Source of the DNA: Hyperoodon ampullatus
Taxonomy: Eukaryota; Chordata; Mammalia; Artiodactyla; Ziphiidae
NCBI GenBank assembly: GCA_949752795.1
Contig: OX457056.1
Coordinates: 92,650,942-92,714,941, forward strand
Length of the DNA: 64,000 bases
Direction of reading: 5' to 3'
In this document: positions 48,931 to 62,310 of the stretch, piece after piece
Numbering within the stretch: position 1 is the first letter of the stretch
How the letters are laid out: every line of letters starts with the position of its first letter
Made by a program: the position numbers and the translations under genes
Notes under the pieces: generated by a model
Database searches by the model: none
Told to the model about the DNA's origin: nothing
What the model saw: only the letters and a program-made list of their open reading frames with translations

Positions 48931-48934
48931 ATTC

Positions 48935-49215
48935 CTCCTCCTTCATCTTGGGTAACTCCTTCTCCCTCTTCATGTCTCAGCACAGATGCCACTTCCTTTA
49001 TAGAATCTCCTGGCTTTCCGAAGCCGACATCCGCACCTGCGCTGTGCTGTCCTCATGCCCTACGCCAGCAGTTATTGTTCTGATTATAATTTATTACAGA
49101 CAATCCGCTCTCTAGACAGCCAGCTAATGAACACGACTTTTCATAGACCTTCAGGACGTAGCCCAGGGCCTGGAAGGAACACAGCCCAGTGCCTTCAATA
49201 AATATTAGTTAAAAG
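48935..49215 (+). mobile_element. L2 LINE 3' end
   Basis: catgtctcagcacagatgcc, then the ending cagtgccttcaataaatatt: a typical L2 end. Confidence 0.75.
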
Positions 49216-50639
49216 AACTAAAGATGACTATAAAACAAGGGAAGGAATGAGGGAAGGGAGGGAATTCCCATTATTAGGTTAAATTTGCAAGTATTCCCTC
49301 CTTCCTTTTCCCAGGAGTCTGGGCTTGTAGACTTTGGGAAGGGAACTAACTTTATTACATTTAATTTTCACAGTAATACTACATTCTAGACATTCATTCT
49401 TCATTCATTCACTTATTCAAAGAAAATTGGTAAACACTGTTAAGGATGAGAAGAATCTCTGTTTTCAGGAACTCATAATCAATGGAGAAGCAGAGTTAAA
49501 GACAAAGGATTAAAGCACAAGTGGAAATTACCGGGTGCTTGTGCAGTTGCAGGAAAGAGGAAGGTCAGCTTGTTTCTTCTCATGTAAAGGCTTTAAGTTG
49601 TTAAAGAGTTTTGCCCAAGTTCACCCAGCTAGTAAATGACGGTGCTGACACTGGGGTGCAGATCTGCTTACTTTAGAGCCTGTAGCTTTCCCAGGCTCCA
49701 CATAGCCTCGCCTTGGCCCTTAGCCAAGAAGGGGGCTCATGGGAACAGGGACTTGTCCTGCTTCTAGATTTTGTGTGTGTCACTCCAGAGAACCCGAGGC
49801 TTCTTACGCCTTAACAATTTTCACGAATGTAGAGGCGGGTTCTCTGAGTGGGTAGAAAAGCTAACAACTTCTCAAATGTGGTCTCAGAGTTCCATGCCCA
49901 AAGTCAGGACTGGCTGGCACCTTGAGAAGAACTTGAAAAAGACTTGTGCTCTCAGGTGACAGTAACATCTGTAGATATTTAGACGAATTGAAATTCCTTT
50001 AAAGAGGAGTTGACGACTTCGGTAAACCTTAGTTAAAATCTTCACCTCAAACTTCATAAGCTTTTTCAGTGTTGTATAATTTAAATCCCACTTAATTCTA
50101 TTTTTTGTATACTCAGTCCTCAGTGAAGAAGACCATGTGACCATTCTCTTCACAAGCCCTCCATATACTTGCTGTCTTTTATGTTGTCTAGTAGAGCGCT
50201 CTGTCTAGGCCTAAGGGCCCAACTTCTTCAAACTTTTTCCTGAGAAAGTTGAAAGTTCATAATAACTAGTAACATACAGTGACTCACAGATACACACACA
50301 AAACGGCCAAGTAAGGGATGGCGTGGAAAAGTCAAAAGCAAGAGGGGAATCACGTTGCTGATTCCTTCGGGTGTGATGAGCACAGAAGAAGCTAACTTTC
50401 TAGATAGGGAAGTGTTTTCCTTCCCACTGAACTTTTGCTTCCATCCAAGAGAGGGCAGGTTCTCAAAAACGGGGATCATTGCCAAGAATCCTGTCCTTCA
50501 GTTCTCCTAAGTCAAAGAATATAAGAAAAGATATCAGGAAAACCACTCACCATTAATGTGGAGACAGCTCTTGGTCTGAATCTGACTAACAGAGTCTCAG
50601 CAAAGGGAAGTTCGTTTGTCTGTTCTCAGATCATGAGCT
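49216..50639. other. Unique DNA
   Basis: 49390..49680 looks like degraded old repeat text (cattcattcattcacttattc type) of unknown family; the rest is unassigned. Confidence 0.3.
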
Positions 50640-51870
50640 GGTGAAGATGCTCCTTCTTAGCTTGGACAATGAACCTGGATGGTTGCCTCTCTTTTCAGCC
50701 CTTCTTAGAGCTGAACTTCCCTGGGCACCTGCCACTACTCCATGATGAGGTGCCTGGAGTAAACAAGGGCGCTTCCTGGTGGTCGTGAGGCCACAGCAAG
50801 GTGGAGCAGTGAACATGGATTCCGGTGATGTGGACGAAGGCATCTCCATGGCCAGTTCTGGTAACTCTGGCTCCAGGAGCTGCCAGCTCCTCCCAAGTTC
50901 AGCGTGGAAGCTGCCCTTCCAGTCGAAGTTTAGATTATCACAGAGTGATGAATACTTTCCCCTCCTACTCTCCCTCGCCAGTTATGAGAAGGTGGGGTTG
51001 TTGTCATCGTAAACCTTTCCTGGAGTCCCCCATTACTGGGTGGCTCAACTAATCCTGCATTGGAAATGTTGACCTCAACTGCAACCAAGCTGCCAAAGTG
51101 CAGACAGCAGAAGCTCATTCTCCCTGGGGTATGAGACTATCTGAAAGATGCCTGCATTTTATTTTCAAATCCATTCAGCTCAGTTTAATGAACTTTTGCA
51201 GAGAGTTAAGAGCTAGAAGCAGTGTTATAAACCGGCCCGGGTAATAGTGGCCCCAGATCTCCAAGTTCTCTGTTTGTACTGCCTTAATTGAGACTTTTTC
51301 AATATCAGTACTGGCCATCAGCCTAGGGAGGCTAGGCTGGTCTTTTCAGCTCAGCCTGTCCCCCTGAAGTGAAATGATCCACGTGGCAAGGGAGAGGCTG
51401 GCCTTCAGTCCTTTCTCCCACTTTCTCTGAGTCACCCCAGGAGGTGGATGGGCAGTACGGCTTTGACAAGTCCTGCCACGGGTGTATTCCCACCTCTGTG
51501 TTGGGTGACTCTCACTAAAGTGTCCCCCCAGGGTGGCCAGTCCTTTTACATGATTTGGCTGCACCTGGATCAACACTGTTTGTGTTCCATCCACCCACCT
51601 ATAAACTCGCAGCTGTGACTATGGAGTGTGTGCGGCAGCAAGCCAGGTGTACCTCAGGATGCTTTTCTTCAATGTCATATAGCTGTGGAGTTTTGGCAGA
51701 GGGGACAGCAGTCGTGCTGGGCATGTTCCCTCCTCATCTCTGCCCCAAAGGGATGCTGCACACACCAACTCCTTTGAACTTGAACGTGGAAGAAGACCTG
51801 TGAGTCTTCTGATCTACCCTCTACCCATCTGAAGGTAGCATCATCTCCAGAATAAAGGAACAAGGAACCA
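50640..51870. other. Unassigned GC-richer block with fragmentary open frames
   Basis: Roughly 1.2 kb with higher GC than its flanks. Plus-strand translation gives short stretches of protein-like text (from 50816, starting MDSGDVDEGISMASSG) broken by stops, and minus-strand frames also occur. It could be an old processed pseudogene or retroviral internal fragment. I cannot assign a family. Confidence 0.3.
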
Positions 51871-52329
51871 CATGCCAGAGGTCACCAGCAGGTCAGTCCC
51901 AAGTGCTAGTCATCTCAAAGCCAAACGTTCTAAACTGATTGCCATTATTTCTCTCTGCCCCCATCCACTCTCCTACAAATCTCCTTGTTCTATAGAAACT
52001 GTATACTACCTACCCTCTTCATCCGTGCTTAAATGGAAAGAGGAACACAGAAAGAGTAATCGGGGTCTGTCAACGCGCATGCCCAAAGTAATGGAAATGA
52101 AGTAACCCTCTGTAATGATCCAAGGATGGATTGACCCAAATGTAACAAGAGAGCTCTGCTGTCTATGATCCTGACACCACCATTAGGAGTTAGTCTGGGT
52201 CCTGTGAGAAACAGATGCCAGGATGAAGTTAAGCACACAAGGACTTAATTAGGGAAGATACCTGTGTGAGCGACAACAGGACAGGAGCTGAGAAAGGTTG
52301 GGAGAGCACATGGAAAAGCTTAATCATGT

Positions 52330-52380
52330 GTTTGTTGAATGAATGGGTGGATGGGTGGATGGATGGATGGATGACTGTAT
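52330..52380 (+). repeat. (GGAT)n simple repeat
   Basis: Imperfect gggtggat/ggat units. Confidence 0.85.
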
Positions 52381-53342
52381 GAATGAATGGGCAAAGTATA
52401 GTTTGGAAAGGGAAGGAGAAAGGAAGCATCTGGATACAAAATGATGTGAATTAGCAGAGTTGCTATTAAGTTATAGGCAGGGTAGATATTCAGCTGAGGC
52501 TGTACGGGCTGTTTACTCCTGACATCTCTTCTGATTGTTCAGGTCTATTCAGACTGGTTGATGCCTGTGCTGTACTGATTGTTAAATATTTTGAAAATCA
52601 TCCCTAGTTACATGGACTATCATATCGCCTAGAATATCTGGTGATGTTTTCACAAACGGAAAGTTACTTATTTCTGATGGCCATTCCACCGCAACATGGG
52701 GCCACCATACATACTAAGAATTCTCGCAGATGGTGGTGGTGCCATAATCAGGGGAGCCACCCAAATCCATCTGTTGTTCTGTGACTCTGATGGAGGGCAA
52801 TTTATCAAATTGAGGCTATGTCCATTCCACGTTTCTGAGGAGCTGCTGAGTTTTGCTCTACTCTCCCTAGGAAAGAATTTATATTACTTCCCCCCACCGC
52901 CCCAGTAAAAATATACCAGCAACCAACGCTGGTGGACTTCTTTGTTCTCTTATCATAAGCACGGGACGGCCTCCTTAAACTGGAGAGTATTTGAAGAAAA
53001 AATAAACTGAGACCAAATGAAATGTGACCTGTTATTAAAGTTTTTATACTCACAACATGCTGAAGTAATGGGAATACCTGGGGGGCAAACTGATGAAATG
53101 TCTAGACTTAAAAGCCAGGTGGACAAGAAGCAGAACTGGCAGATCCCATGAGGATGTGGGAGTTGGAGACAGGGGGGAACAAGAGAAGGGAACCCAGGAA
53201 CCCCCGGAGATTGTACCAAGGACTCTGAAGTCTCATGGACGGTGGTATTGGGGTTTAGGCCAAGTTTAACTAGTGCTCCAAAGAGTATATAAGAGGGTAC
53301 ACCTGGTATCTGGGGTGTACTTAGGCTAGCTGGATTTGTTGA
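52381..53342. other. Unique DNA
   Basis: No exon or named repeat recognised. Confidence 0.35.
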
Positions 53343-53343
53343 T

Positions 53344-53559
53344 TCTTTTTTTTTTTTTTTTTTTTTTTGCGGTATGCGAGCCTCTCACTGTTGTGGCCTC
53401 TCCCGTTGCGGAGCACAGGCTCCGGACGCGCAGGCTCAGCGGCCATGGCTCACGGGCCCAGCCGCTCCGCGGCATGTGGGATCTTCCGGACCGGGGCACG
53501 AACCCGTGTCCCCTGCATCGGCAGGCGGACTCTCAACCACTGCGCCACCAGGGAAGCCC
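53344..53559 (-). mobile_element. CHR-type SINE
   Basis: Reverse copy with a T tail, body tgcggtatgcgagcctctca to gccaccagggaagccc. The imperfect flanks ctggatttgttgattctt and ctggaattgttgtttctt look like a diverged target duplication. Confidence 0.92.
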
Positions 53560-54399
53560 TGGAATTGTTGTTTCTTGTAACCAGAAATGAATTATGAATA
53601 TCAGTCCAAAGTCAGAGACAGACTAATTTGGCTTTCATATAATTCTCCAAGACTGAAAATCTGTGCCCATGTCTGGGATGGGGCTGAACCACTTGGGTGG
53701 GAATAGCAGGTCACAGGTCACCAAGAAAAGAGCAATGCAGGAGCAGGAAACTGGAAAAGATGATGCTTTGGAGGTATAGAATTCTGAGGGAAGTGACATG
53801 CTTTCTTACGTGCATTTAAACTCCCCTTCCAGAGTAATAGAGTGGTTTCATTTTCTGACACAGGGCACAAGCTCTCTTTCTCTCAGAGTTCTAGTCATTG
53901 CTTCTCTCCTGCATGGTAATGCCTTCACCCACCCACCGAAACACACACTGCCAGTAGCCCGGTAGCCCTGAGTCTGCACTGTCCCTCTGCTCACCTGGGA
54001 AATGGCCCCTTTTCATAAGCTGTTTTCAATGACTGGATTTGACTACAGCACCTGTTTGCCACCCAGATTGATACAGTGGCCCAAAGTCACACACAGCCCT
54101 CTTCTTTCCTCTGTACCAAACGTCTGCAGGAAAGAATAGCTAAAAATCCCTGCCTCTTTTTGTGGCAGGTGAAGACAGAAATGAGTTTAGGGCTGGGCAG
54201 CAGAAAACTCAAGGAATTTAGAGATATACCACCTCAGATATTTATCAAACTTGTGAAAATTAGGAAAAAGAAAAAGCTTAAAAAAAAAAATCAAACCAAT
54301 CATAAATGAATTGGAGAGAAGAAGTAGAATTAAGCATATCCACCATTGTGAAGAACATGGCATTTCCTTGTCACTCCATCAAAACCGCACACCTTCAGC
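53560..54399. other. Unique DNA
   Basis: No feature recognised apart from short A runs near 54260..54290. Confidence 0.35.
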
Positions 54400-54912
54400 C
54401 AAGGTACCAATGATGTCCTGTTGCCAGATCCATGCTGATTCTCAGTCCTCATCTACGACTTTTCCCTTTCACTCTACTCCAGCCACACTGGCTTCCTGGC
54501 TTTTCCTCCTACACAGCAAGCATACCTCCACCTTACAACTTGGTATTGGCTGTTCTTCCTGCTTGGAACACTTCCAGGTTCCAGGTGTCCACATGGCCTG
54601 CTTCCTCCCTCCTTTAATTCGGACTCAAATGTCACCATCTCAGTGGGGTCTATCATGACCACTCTATTTATAATTACAAACTCCTCCCCCTTGTACTCCC
54701 AATCTTATATACCCTGCTTTACTTTTACTTTTTTCCACATCATTATCACTTCTAACATGTTATGCTAATTGCTTATTTATTATGTGTATTGTTTATTGTC
54801 TGTCTCCTCCCATAAAATTTCTTGAGATCAGGGATCTTTGTTTTTGCACCAATGCCCAGATATAGTCTAAGGCATAGTAGGCGCTCAATAAATATTTGCA
54901 GAATAAATAAAT
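54400..54912 (+). mobile_element. L2 LINE 3' end, long fragment
   Basis: Half a kilobase in L2 order: ttcctgcttggaacacttcc, ctcaaatgtcaccatctcag, ttatttattatgtgtattgt, then taggcgctcaataaatattt. Confidence 0.88.
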
Positions 54913-55879
54913 TTCAGAGGCATTCAAACACAAACTTTAACTAAATGCTGTTAACGTGATGAAACAAGGGCAGGAAAAGAGGCAAACGAAAAGATAAAAA
55001 GACCTGAAGTAGCATATTAACATCAGCAAAGGTAAAATTTAAGTTTAAAATCACTAAACAGGACCAAAAAAAGATATTCCATTATGATAAAAGACACTTT
55101 TTATAAGGAAGGTATAACAGTCATAATCCCATTTGCATCAAACACTAAAGTATGCATCAAACGTTAAACATCTAACTATAAACCAAACACTTTTAGAAAT
55201 ATAACAACAACTTGATTTTTAAAAAACACAGTGCTGGTGGATAACTTTAGGATGCCATTAGAATGACCTTGGAATTTTGAACAGAAAATCAGACAAGACA
55301 GAAGAGATGCGCAAAAATAACGCAAGGTGATGTAATGATCTATAAGAGTTGTTGAAAGGATCTAAAAATACTTGAGAATAGAATCAAGTAACAAAAAGAT
55401 GAACAGGCTTTAAACAAGTGCTAAAGCAACTTCTCTCTCCTCACATACTCATCAGAGAATTAAGGGAGAATCCAAGGAACCTGGATCACAAGATCACTGC
55501 AAGACTTGGGAGTCTCCATTAGCCTAGTGAAGTGGAAGCTGCCAGGTCAGTTATGGTCTATGACCAGAACTTGTATAGCATAACTTCTCCCATATTCTAA
55601 TGGTAGAAAGAGTCACAAGGCCACCCAGATTCAAAGGGGTGAAAAAATACTTTCTATTTCATAATGGGAAGTGTCAAGGTCACATTGAAGAGCATATGGG
55701 ATGGGAATTGGTAGTGTGGTGTGGTAGCCATTTTGGAAAATACAATCTACTACAACAGATAATTGGAATACTTAAAAAGAAATTTTAATATATTATCTTT
55801 ACAATTTACCATGCAGTTGAACATGTTAAAAAATTTAATAAGTTAAGTTATAAAAGTACCCTAAGAAAGGATTATATAT

Positions 55880-55910
55880 ATGTGTGTGTGTGTGTGTATA
55901 TATATATTTT
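55880..55910 (+). repeat. (TA)n(TG)n microsatellite
   Basis: tatatatgtgtgtgtgtg followed by tatatatata. Confidence 0.9.
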
Positions 55911-57244
55911 TTGCTAGATTTATAAATTAAATAATAATGTTTGTAAATTACACTTAAAATCTAAGTAGGTGGATTCTTCTTAGAATATAAAAAACTGGAA
56001 AGAACATCACTCACACCCTAAGAAAAAGTAGAATAATCTACAAAATCATAACTCTTCTGGGGTCCATTAGTGACCTGAAGTTGTAGGGCAACCAGCTAGC
56101 CTGAAATCTAAGAGAAGATAGGCACTTCCAAGGAAAAAATATGAGTACTAGCTAATCTGAAGCAGAGCATGGGAAGAAGGCAGATCTGCCGTGAAAGCAA
56201 GTAAGAAAAATTCAGCTAAAATCTGTAGTAAATTTCTAAAGTCAAGTTTGGGCTATCATGAGAGTATAGACACCCTGGAGTCACATGCAAAAAGAGGAGT
56301 CATACCTAATGTGGAGGCTCTTCTCCACAGACCTCCTGCGAAAGACTGGTGCAGGGTAGAAGGTGGGAGAAATGCTTCCTCATGGATCAGGCCTGTGGAA
56401 GTAAGATAAGAAAGATCAAACTTCTCATCAGAAAGGAATAAAGCCTAAGGCAATGGGGGAACATCTTTAAAATGCTGGAAGGGAAAAACTGTCAACCCCA
56501 AATTCTACACCCAGTGAAAGAGCCTTGCAAATATGAAGTGAAATTCAGACTTTTTCAGATAAACAAAGACTTAGATCATTTATTACTAACAGACATGAAC
56601 TACAAGAAATCTTAAAGGGATTTCTTTAGGGAGAAGGAACATGATTTGAGACAGAAACTTGGATTAACACAAAAAATGAATGGCACTGGAAATTGTAAGA
56701 ATGAATGGACTGTGGAACTCAGTACACTTAACATCATTTTGGGAGCACATCTGTAATCCAATGTGATTATACAGGCTACTTAATTTGCCTGAACTGCTCT
56801 GAAGGAAATTCAGCACTCTAAAGTATAACGAGAATGGTTATTTATGTACTATTTTGGGGAAAAGGCAACTTAGTTAAGGAAGAATGAGATTGGGACTAAG
56901 TTTATTAAAGGGCAAAGAAATTTTAATTTGTGTGGTCAAATGTTAAAAAAAAAAAGTAATGGAGATAAGAAAAATGCAAGGAAGTAAAATGAGCATTGAA
57001 AATCTAAAGAAAAAAAGGATTACATTAAAAAATCTATCACTTTAATAATTTAAAGCTTAAATTAAAAGAAAATAGTACCAGAATAATGTTCTGACACATG
57101 AGCCATCCTCAAAAACACCTAAAACTTATACTAACCCAAAATATCTCTTTGACTGTATCGGACAATTCTGGAGAAAGAAGGAAATAAGGACATAGGTGAA
57201 TTGACTAATTCTTTTTGTTTACAAACAATTAATTTTATAGCATT

Positions 57245-57440
57245 TGGTATGTGCTAATGTCTATTCTAAGTACTTTATGAATATTAAATAATTTAATCCT
57301 CACAAAGACCCTATGAGGTAGATACTATTATTTACATCTTACAAATGTGGTCAAGGTCACATAGTAAGTTCAAGATCGAAAATAAACATATTTCCCCTGA
57401 AGTCTTTGCTTTTAATCTCTGTGCCATACTGCTTCCCAAT
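57245..57440 (-). repeat. MIR SINE within old L1 span
   Basis: Reverse MIR: aatgtctattctaagtactt, aatttaatcctcacaaagac, cctatgaggtagatactatt. Confidence 0.8.
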
Positions 57441-59003
57441 ATAATAATTGAACAAAACTCTACATTTCAAATAAAGATAATTTTCATTACTTTTTATATG
57501 CTGCAGAACACTTATAAAGACTGATCATGTAGCTGGCTACAAAGAAAATTTCTGAAACTCAAAAAATAAAGATTTTATAGGTTATATTATCTGATCCTAA
57601 TTCAATGAATAAGAAAAGAATTATGAAAAAATGACCAAAAACTGTCTACTTGAAAATTAAGAAATACTTAGAAAATATTTGGCTTAAAGAAGAATAAAAA
57701 GGGAAATTACCAACCATCTTGAAAGGCTGCCTTGAAAAGGTAACCTTTGTAAAATACTCTAAGACTCTATGAAATTATACTAGAAAAATTTTACAACCAA
57801 AAGCCCTTCCCTGTGAAAGAATAAATATGAGAAGTAAAGAAACTAAATCCACATTCTAAGAAATTAGAAAAAGAACAATAAAGAGTGATTATAAAGGCAA
57901 AATCTTAATATAATAGGAAGGAAAAAAGTAGTTGAATACATAAATAAATTTAAAATCTTGTTGTATTAAAAATCTGTACACTTGATAAACAACCTAATTT
58001 TTTAAAAGGAGAAAAAGCAAAATTATAAAAGATCAGGAAGTAGAAAGAACATATTAAAATGACTAAACATATTAAAAGAAAATATAATTTGAAACTTTAT
58101 GGCAACAAATTTGAAAACTGGAAAAAACATTGAAAGGAAGAAGAAAAATGATCTATTTTTGCAGATGATATGATTGTAAACCTAGAAAACCCAAAGGCAT
58201 CTGGTAAAAATCCCCTAGAATTAAGCAGAGAACTTTGTAAGGTAAATGGATCCAAAAATATGCCAAAAAAAAAAAATCATTAGCTTTTCTTTACTCTAGC
58301 AATAAAATAGGAATGGAAAAAAATCATTTAAAATCAACCCCTATGGAATATTTGGATATAACAACAAAAAAAGGAAATAACAAAATCATACTAAAATATG
58401 TAAAAGGAGAAATGGAAAGACATGCCATATTCTTGGATGAGAAAACTCAATGCCATAAAAATGTTCCCTCAAATTGTGTATGGATTTCATGAAAACTCAC
58501 AATAAGGTGGGTATTTTGGTTGTTTGCTTTTGGCAATTGCATAAAGTGATCTTAAAGTTTCTAGAAAAAAATTAAACACTAAAGAAAAGCTAAGTAATTT
58601 TAGAAAAGTAAAAATGGGGCAGAGACTTCCTCACCAGTTATTAGAACTCTGTAGAAAGCGACTGTATTCAGATAAGCACCTTATTTGATCCCAGTTTGAT
58701 TGCACATCCAAGGATATAGTACAAATATAAAGATAAAGCAAAGCTCTTGCGAGAAATCTATTAGATTATATGTACTATATTGTGCAGGAAAACTTTCCTG
58801 ATCAAAACTGAGAAGTCAAAAGCTACGAGAGAAAAGATAGGCATATTTAACTCTAAAATTATAACTTTTAAAGCAAAGATATCATAAAAATATCATTGAC
58901 CATAGTAGGTTTGCAGAAATACATATCGTGCAGATACTATATTTAATTTTTATAATATACAAATATTTATTATAATTTGACAAGAGAAAGAAGAACAAAC
59001 CAG

Positions 59004-59205
59004 GGGACTTCCCTGGTGGTCCAGTGGTTAAGACTCCATGCTCCCAATGCAGGGGGCCCAGGTTGGATCCCTGGTCAGGGAACTAGATCCTGCATGCCGC
59101 AACTAAGAGATCCTGAATGCCGCAACAAACATCCTGAAGATCTGTCATGCAGCAATTAAGACTTGGTGCAGTCAAATAAATAAATAAATATTAAAAAAAA
59201 AAAAA
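59004..59205 (+). mobile_element. tRNA-derived SINE, short older subtype
   Basis: gggacttccctggtggtcca, a B-box-like caggttggatccc, then a tail of AAATA and A. Perfect 13-bp duplication aagaacaaaccag at 58991..59003 and 59206..59218. The body differs from the CHR copies (ctggtcagggaactagatcc). Confidence 0.92.
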
Positions 59206-59860
59206 AAGAACAAACCAGTAGGAAAATGGACAAAGTCTGTGAATGGGCAATTTACAGAAAAGCAAATCCAAATGTCTGAGAAACAAGGAAAGATCCTCAA
59301 ATTCACCCAAAGTGAGGGGAATGCAAATTAACAATGAGATATCATTTTATACCTACCAAATTGACTAAAATTTAAAAGATCTGAAACACTTCTTGCTGGC
59401 TGGGTTGTAGGAAAGGGATCACTTTCATGGTCAGAATGAAAAATGCTACAGCCTCTTGGGGAAGCAGTATGGCGATATCTACTTCAAATTTAAAATACAT
59501 ATACTTTTTAGGCCAGAAATCTTTTTCCTGGGAAACTCTCCAATAGAAATAAAGTCACTAGAACATAAGGGTTCATATAAAGTGTTTTCTTGGAAGGAGG
59601 GAGTTGTTTTATTTTTTTCAAATTGTCTGTGAAAGCTACAATGTTTCAAGCAACAGGGAATGGCTGAATAAACTACGGCATAGCCTATGATAGAACAACA
59701 CAGCCATCAAGAAGAATGACATTGAGTTCTGCTAATTGACAGGAGGAATTTCAGAAGGTATTGTTGACTGAGTAAAGCACAGTGCAGAAAAAAAAGGGTA
59801 ATATTTTTCTATTTTTGTAAAACAAACAATGATCAGAAAGCACCTGTGTGTGTTATGTGT

Positions 59861-61029
59861 GCATCTTTATATGATTATATAGCCATGGGTAAAAATAGGA
59901 AAGATACATATTAGATTATTAATAAGGGTTATCTGGGTAGGTGGTGGGTTGGGAATTGATATGCTTGTAAGAGAAGAGGAGGCACCAAGCCTAAAAAAAG
60001 GAAAACAAACAAAAAGACCACCCACACATGACCACACACATGTACCTATGCTTAAATCCATCACATACATGCATTTGTGAAAATGTATGAATGTGTATTG
60101 TTCAGATATATAGAGCTCACCCGGCCAGTTCAAAGGACTCTGCCTCCCAGATAACTTTTTCCTTTCTAGGAACATTTGCTATTCCATTTGTACCCCTGTA
60201 CCAAAACATTCCCCAGGTAAGAATTTCTGATTCTGGGATTCCCATTCTTAATTCTAAGACCTACCCTCCCATGGCATAGTGTTTCATCTCAGAAACAGTG
60301 CTCAGAAAGGCTCCAACTTCCTTCTAGAAATGAATATCTTTTGGCCTTTCTACCTCTGTCCCTTCTTGTCCATACTTCCTTCTGTGAAATGATTCCCAGG
60401 TTAACCTTTGTAAGTAAAGCAAATCACACCATTTGGGGCAGCTTCTCTAGGGGGGCCGGGTCATGGTTCTTCTTTCCCCACAACAGAGAAGCCAGAAGGC
60501 GAAGGTACCTGGATAATGACCAGTTGCTCTTTAGGTCATAAGTCCAAGAACTTTAAAAGTTGTCTAAGTTGTGAACTTCTTCAGAATCAAATATGAGGTA
60601 AAATATAAGAAGACAAGAAAACGAACTCGAGATACCATTGGTCAGCCCACGCTGCTGACCGCCCCCTCGGTGTTTACGGAATGTTTACTAGTTTCACATT
60701 CCGTGCTCACATCCACCTGCTTCCCTCCGCCTCCTTGTGGTGGAGCAATTTCCTTCACTTCAAAGGAAGCTCCAGGTGCAGGGAGGACCCAAGGGGTGTG
60801 GCCTACCCTCAGAATCTGGCTCCTCTTCTTAATGAAACATGTCCTCTCTTCATCTTATCCCAAGTTGACTTTTGGAGCTATTCCTCAATTCATTCATCTG
60901 CTTTTGAACTCTGTGAGAAAGAAATGTAGTTTTCTTTTTTCCTCAAGTCACTGACCCTAGATTTGTCATGACGTTTCAAACTGATTAACCACAGAAATAG
61001 GAGGGATAATTACACATGTCACTAAAGAG
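59861..61029. other. Unique DNA
   Basis: A 127-codon plus-strand frame (60571..60954) has no recognisable motif. No repeat named. Confidence 0.35.
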
Positions 61030-61582
61030 AAAATGACACAAGTTAAAGGAAGGTGAATAGGCTGTGGGAGATTAGTTTTAAGCCATAACTTTTGGGATGG
61101 TTTGTTAATGCAGAATTAGTTAACTGATGCTGTGTCCAACCTCTTTGCCATAGGATATGCTTCTCCCAATAAGAATTAGGGACCATTTCTCCACCCCTGT
61201 GAATCTGCCTGCACTGGCCTTGGCATGCCGTGGGAGTTTCAGAGCCTAGGCATTGAGGGACTTTGCAGCTTCCACTCTTGCCCTCCTGCAACCCTGAGAT
61301 AGCCATGCTGTAAAGAAGCTCAGGCAAGTTTACTGGTGAATGAGAGACCTTTGGAAGAGAATGGAGGCTCTCACGGATGGCCAGCACCTACTCCCAGACA
61401 TGGGAGTGAGGCCATCTTGAACCTTCCAGCTGAAGGCAGCCTCACGAGTGGTCCCAGGCAAAATCTACAAAGAAGTAGCTCAACCAACCCCCAGAATTAT
61501 GAGAAAAAATAAACGGTTGTTGGTTTAGTCACTGAGTTTTGAAGTGGTTTGTCATACAGCAATAGCTGATTAATAGAGTGGC
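61030..61582 (+). mobile_element. MLT1-like LTR remnants
   Basis: Two LTR-type ends occur in the same orientation: tttgggatggtttgttaatg (61091) and tttagtcactgagttttgaa with gcaatagctgattaatag (61522..61577). They suggest two nested or adjacent old MaLR LTRs. The 114-codon reverse frame here is a by-product. Confidence 0.55.
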
Positions 61583-62099
61583 TTGGATGTTTTAATTGAG
61601 TATCTATCTTTTCTTTCTCTAGTCTAGTGTTTCATGTATAACAGGGCTCCTTTTTAAAATTTTTTTCCTAGAAATCTGGGAAAACACATTCTCTGCATGG
61701 ACACAACTAATTCCTAAATACCATGTATTTAATAGTTCCTGGGAGATAGATGATTGCAAAGGCAGGCACTACATCTTATATCTACTCTTCAGTATCCCAT
61801 ACCCAGGATAGTATGGCTGGTGGGAGGTTAGCACATGTTGACCAAATTAAGTGTCTCCTGGGACACCTGTTGCTGCTTTCATCTCATTTTCTTAATAACT
61901 GCGTGTGTCACAAAATGAATAGTGACTTGTTGATTTGATTTAGCTGGCCAGCTCTGCAGATGTTCCCTTGTTGCCTCACTTTTCCACATAGAAAGCTCTC
62001 AAAATCCCAACACGGAAGAAGACAGCCTCTCTCCACTTGTGGAGGAACTGATCTCATTGGTCAAGAGTGTACTGATTATAGTACTACTAGTGACAGGAG
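61583..62099. other. Unique DNA
   Basis: Nothing recognised. Confidence 0.35.
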
Positions 62100-62310
62100 C
62101 AGCAGAAGCAGCAGCTAATGTTTATTGATACCTTATCAATATGCCAGTCATCACGCTATTCACTTTACATGAATTAACTAATTCAGTTAATTAGTAATTT
62201 ATCATTTCCATAAGGCAACTGAGGCACAGATGGGCTAATTTAGCTGCCGAAGCTATCATGGTTACATGGCAGAGCCTTAGTGCTTAGCAAACACTCTGAC
62301 TCTTCGTGGC
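62100..62310 (-). repeat. MIR SINE
   Basis: Reverse MIR: ttattgataccttatcaata, aaggcaactgaggcacagat, catggcagagccttag. Confidence 0.75.

Larger units (their letters stand above)
56430..59860 (+). mobile_element. Strongly decayed old L1
   Basis: 56450..56700 resembles the end of ORF1 (aatgctggaagggaaaaact, ccccaaattctacacccagt). 57500..58500 is degraded ORF2; the FADD codons survive at 58158..58169 (tttgcagatgat), followed by attgtaaacctagaaaaccc. 59220..59500 is the ORF2 C-terminal part, and 59640..59860 the 3' region. Frames are broken throughout. A MIR (57245) and a SINE (59004) lie within. Confidence 0.75.
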
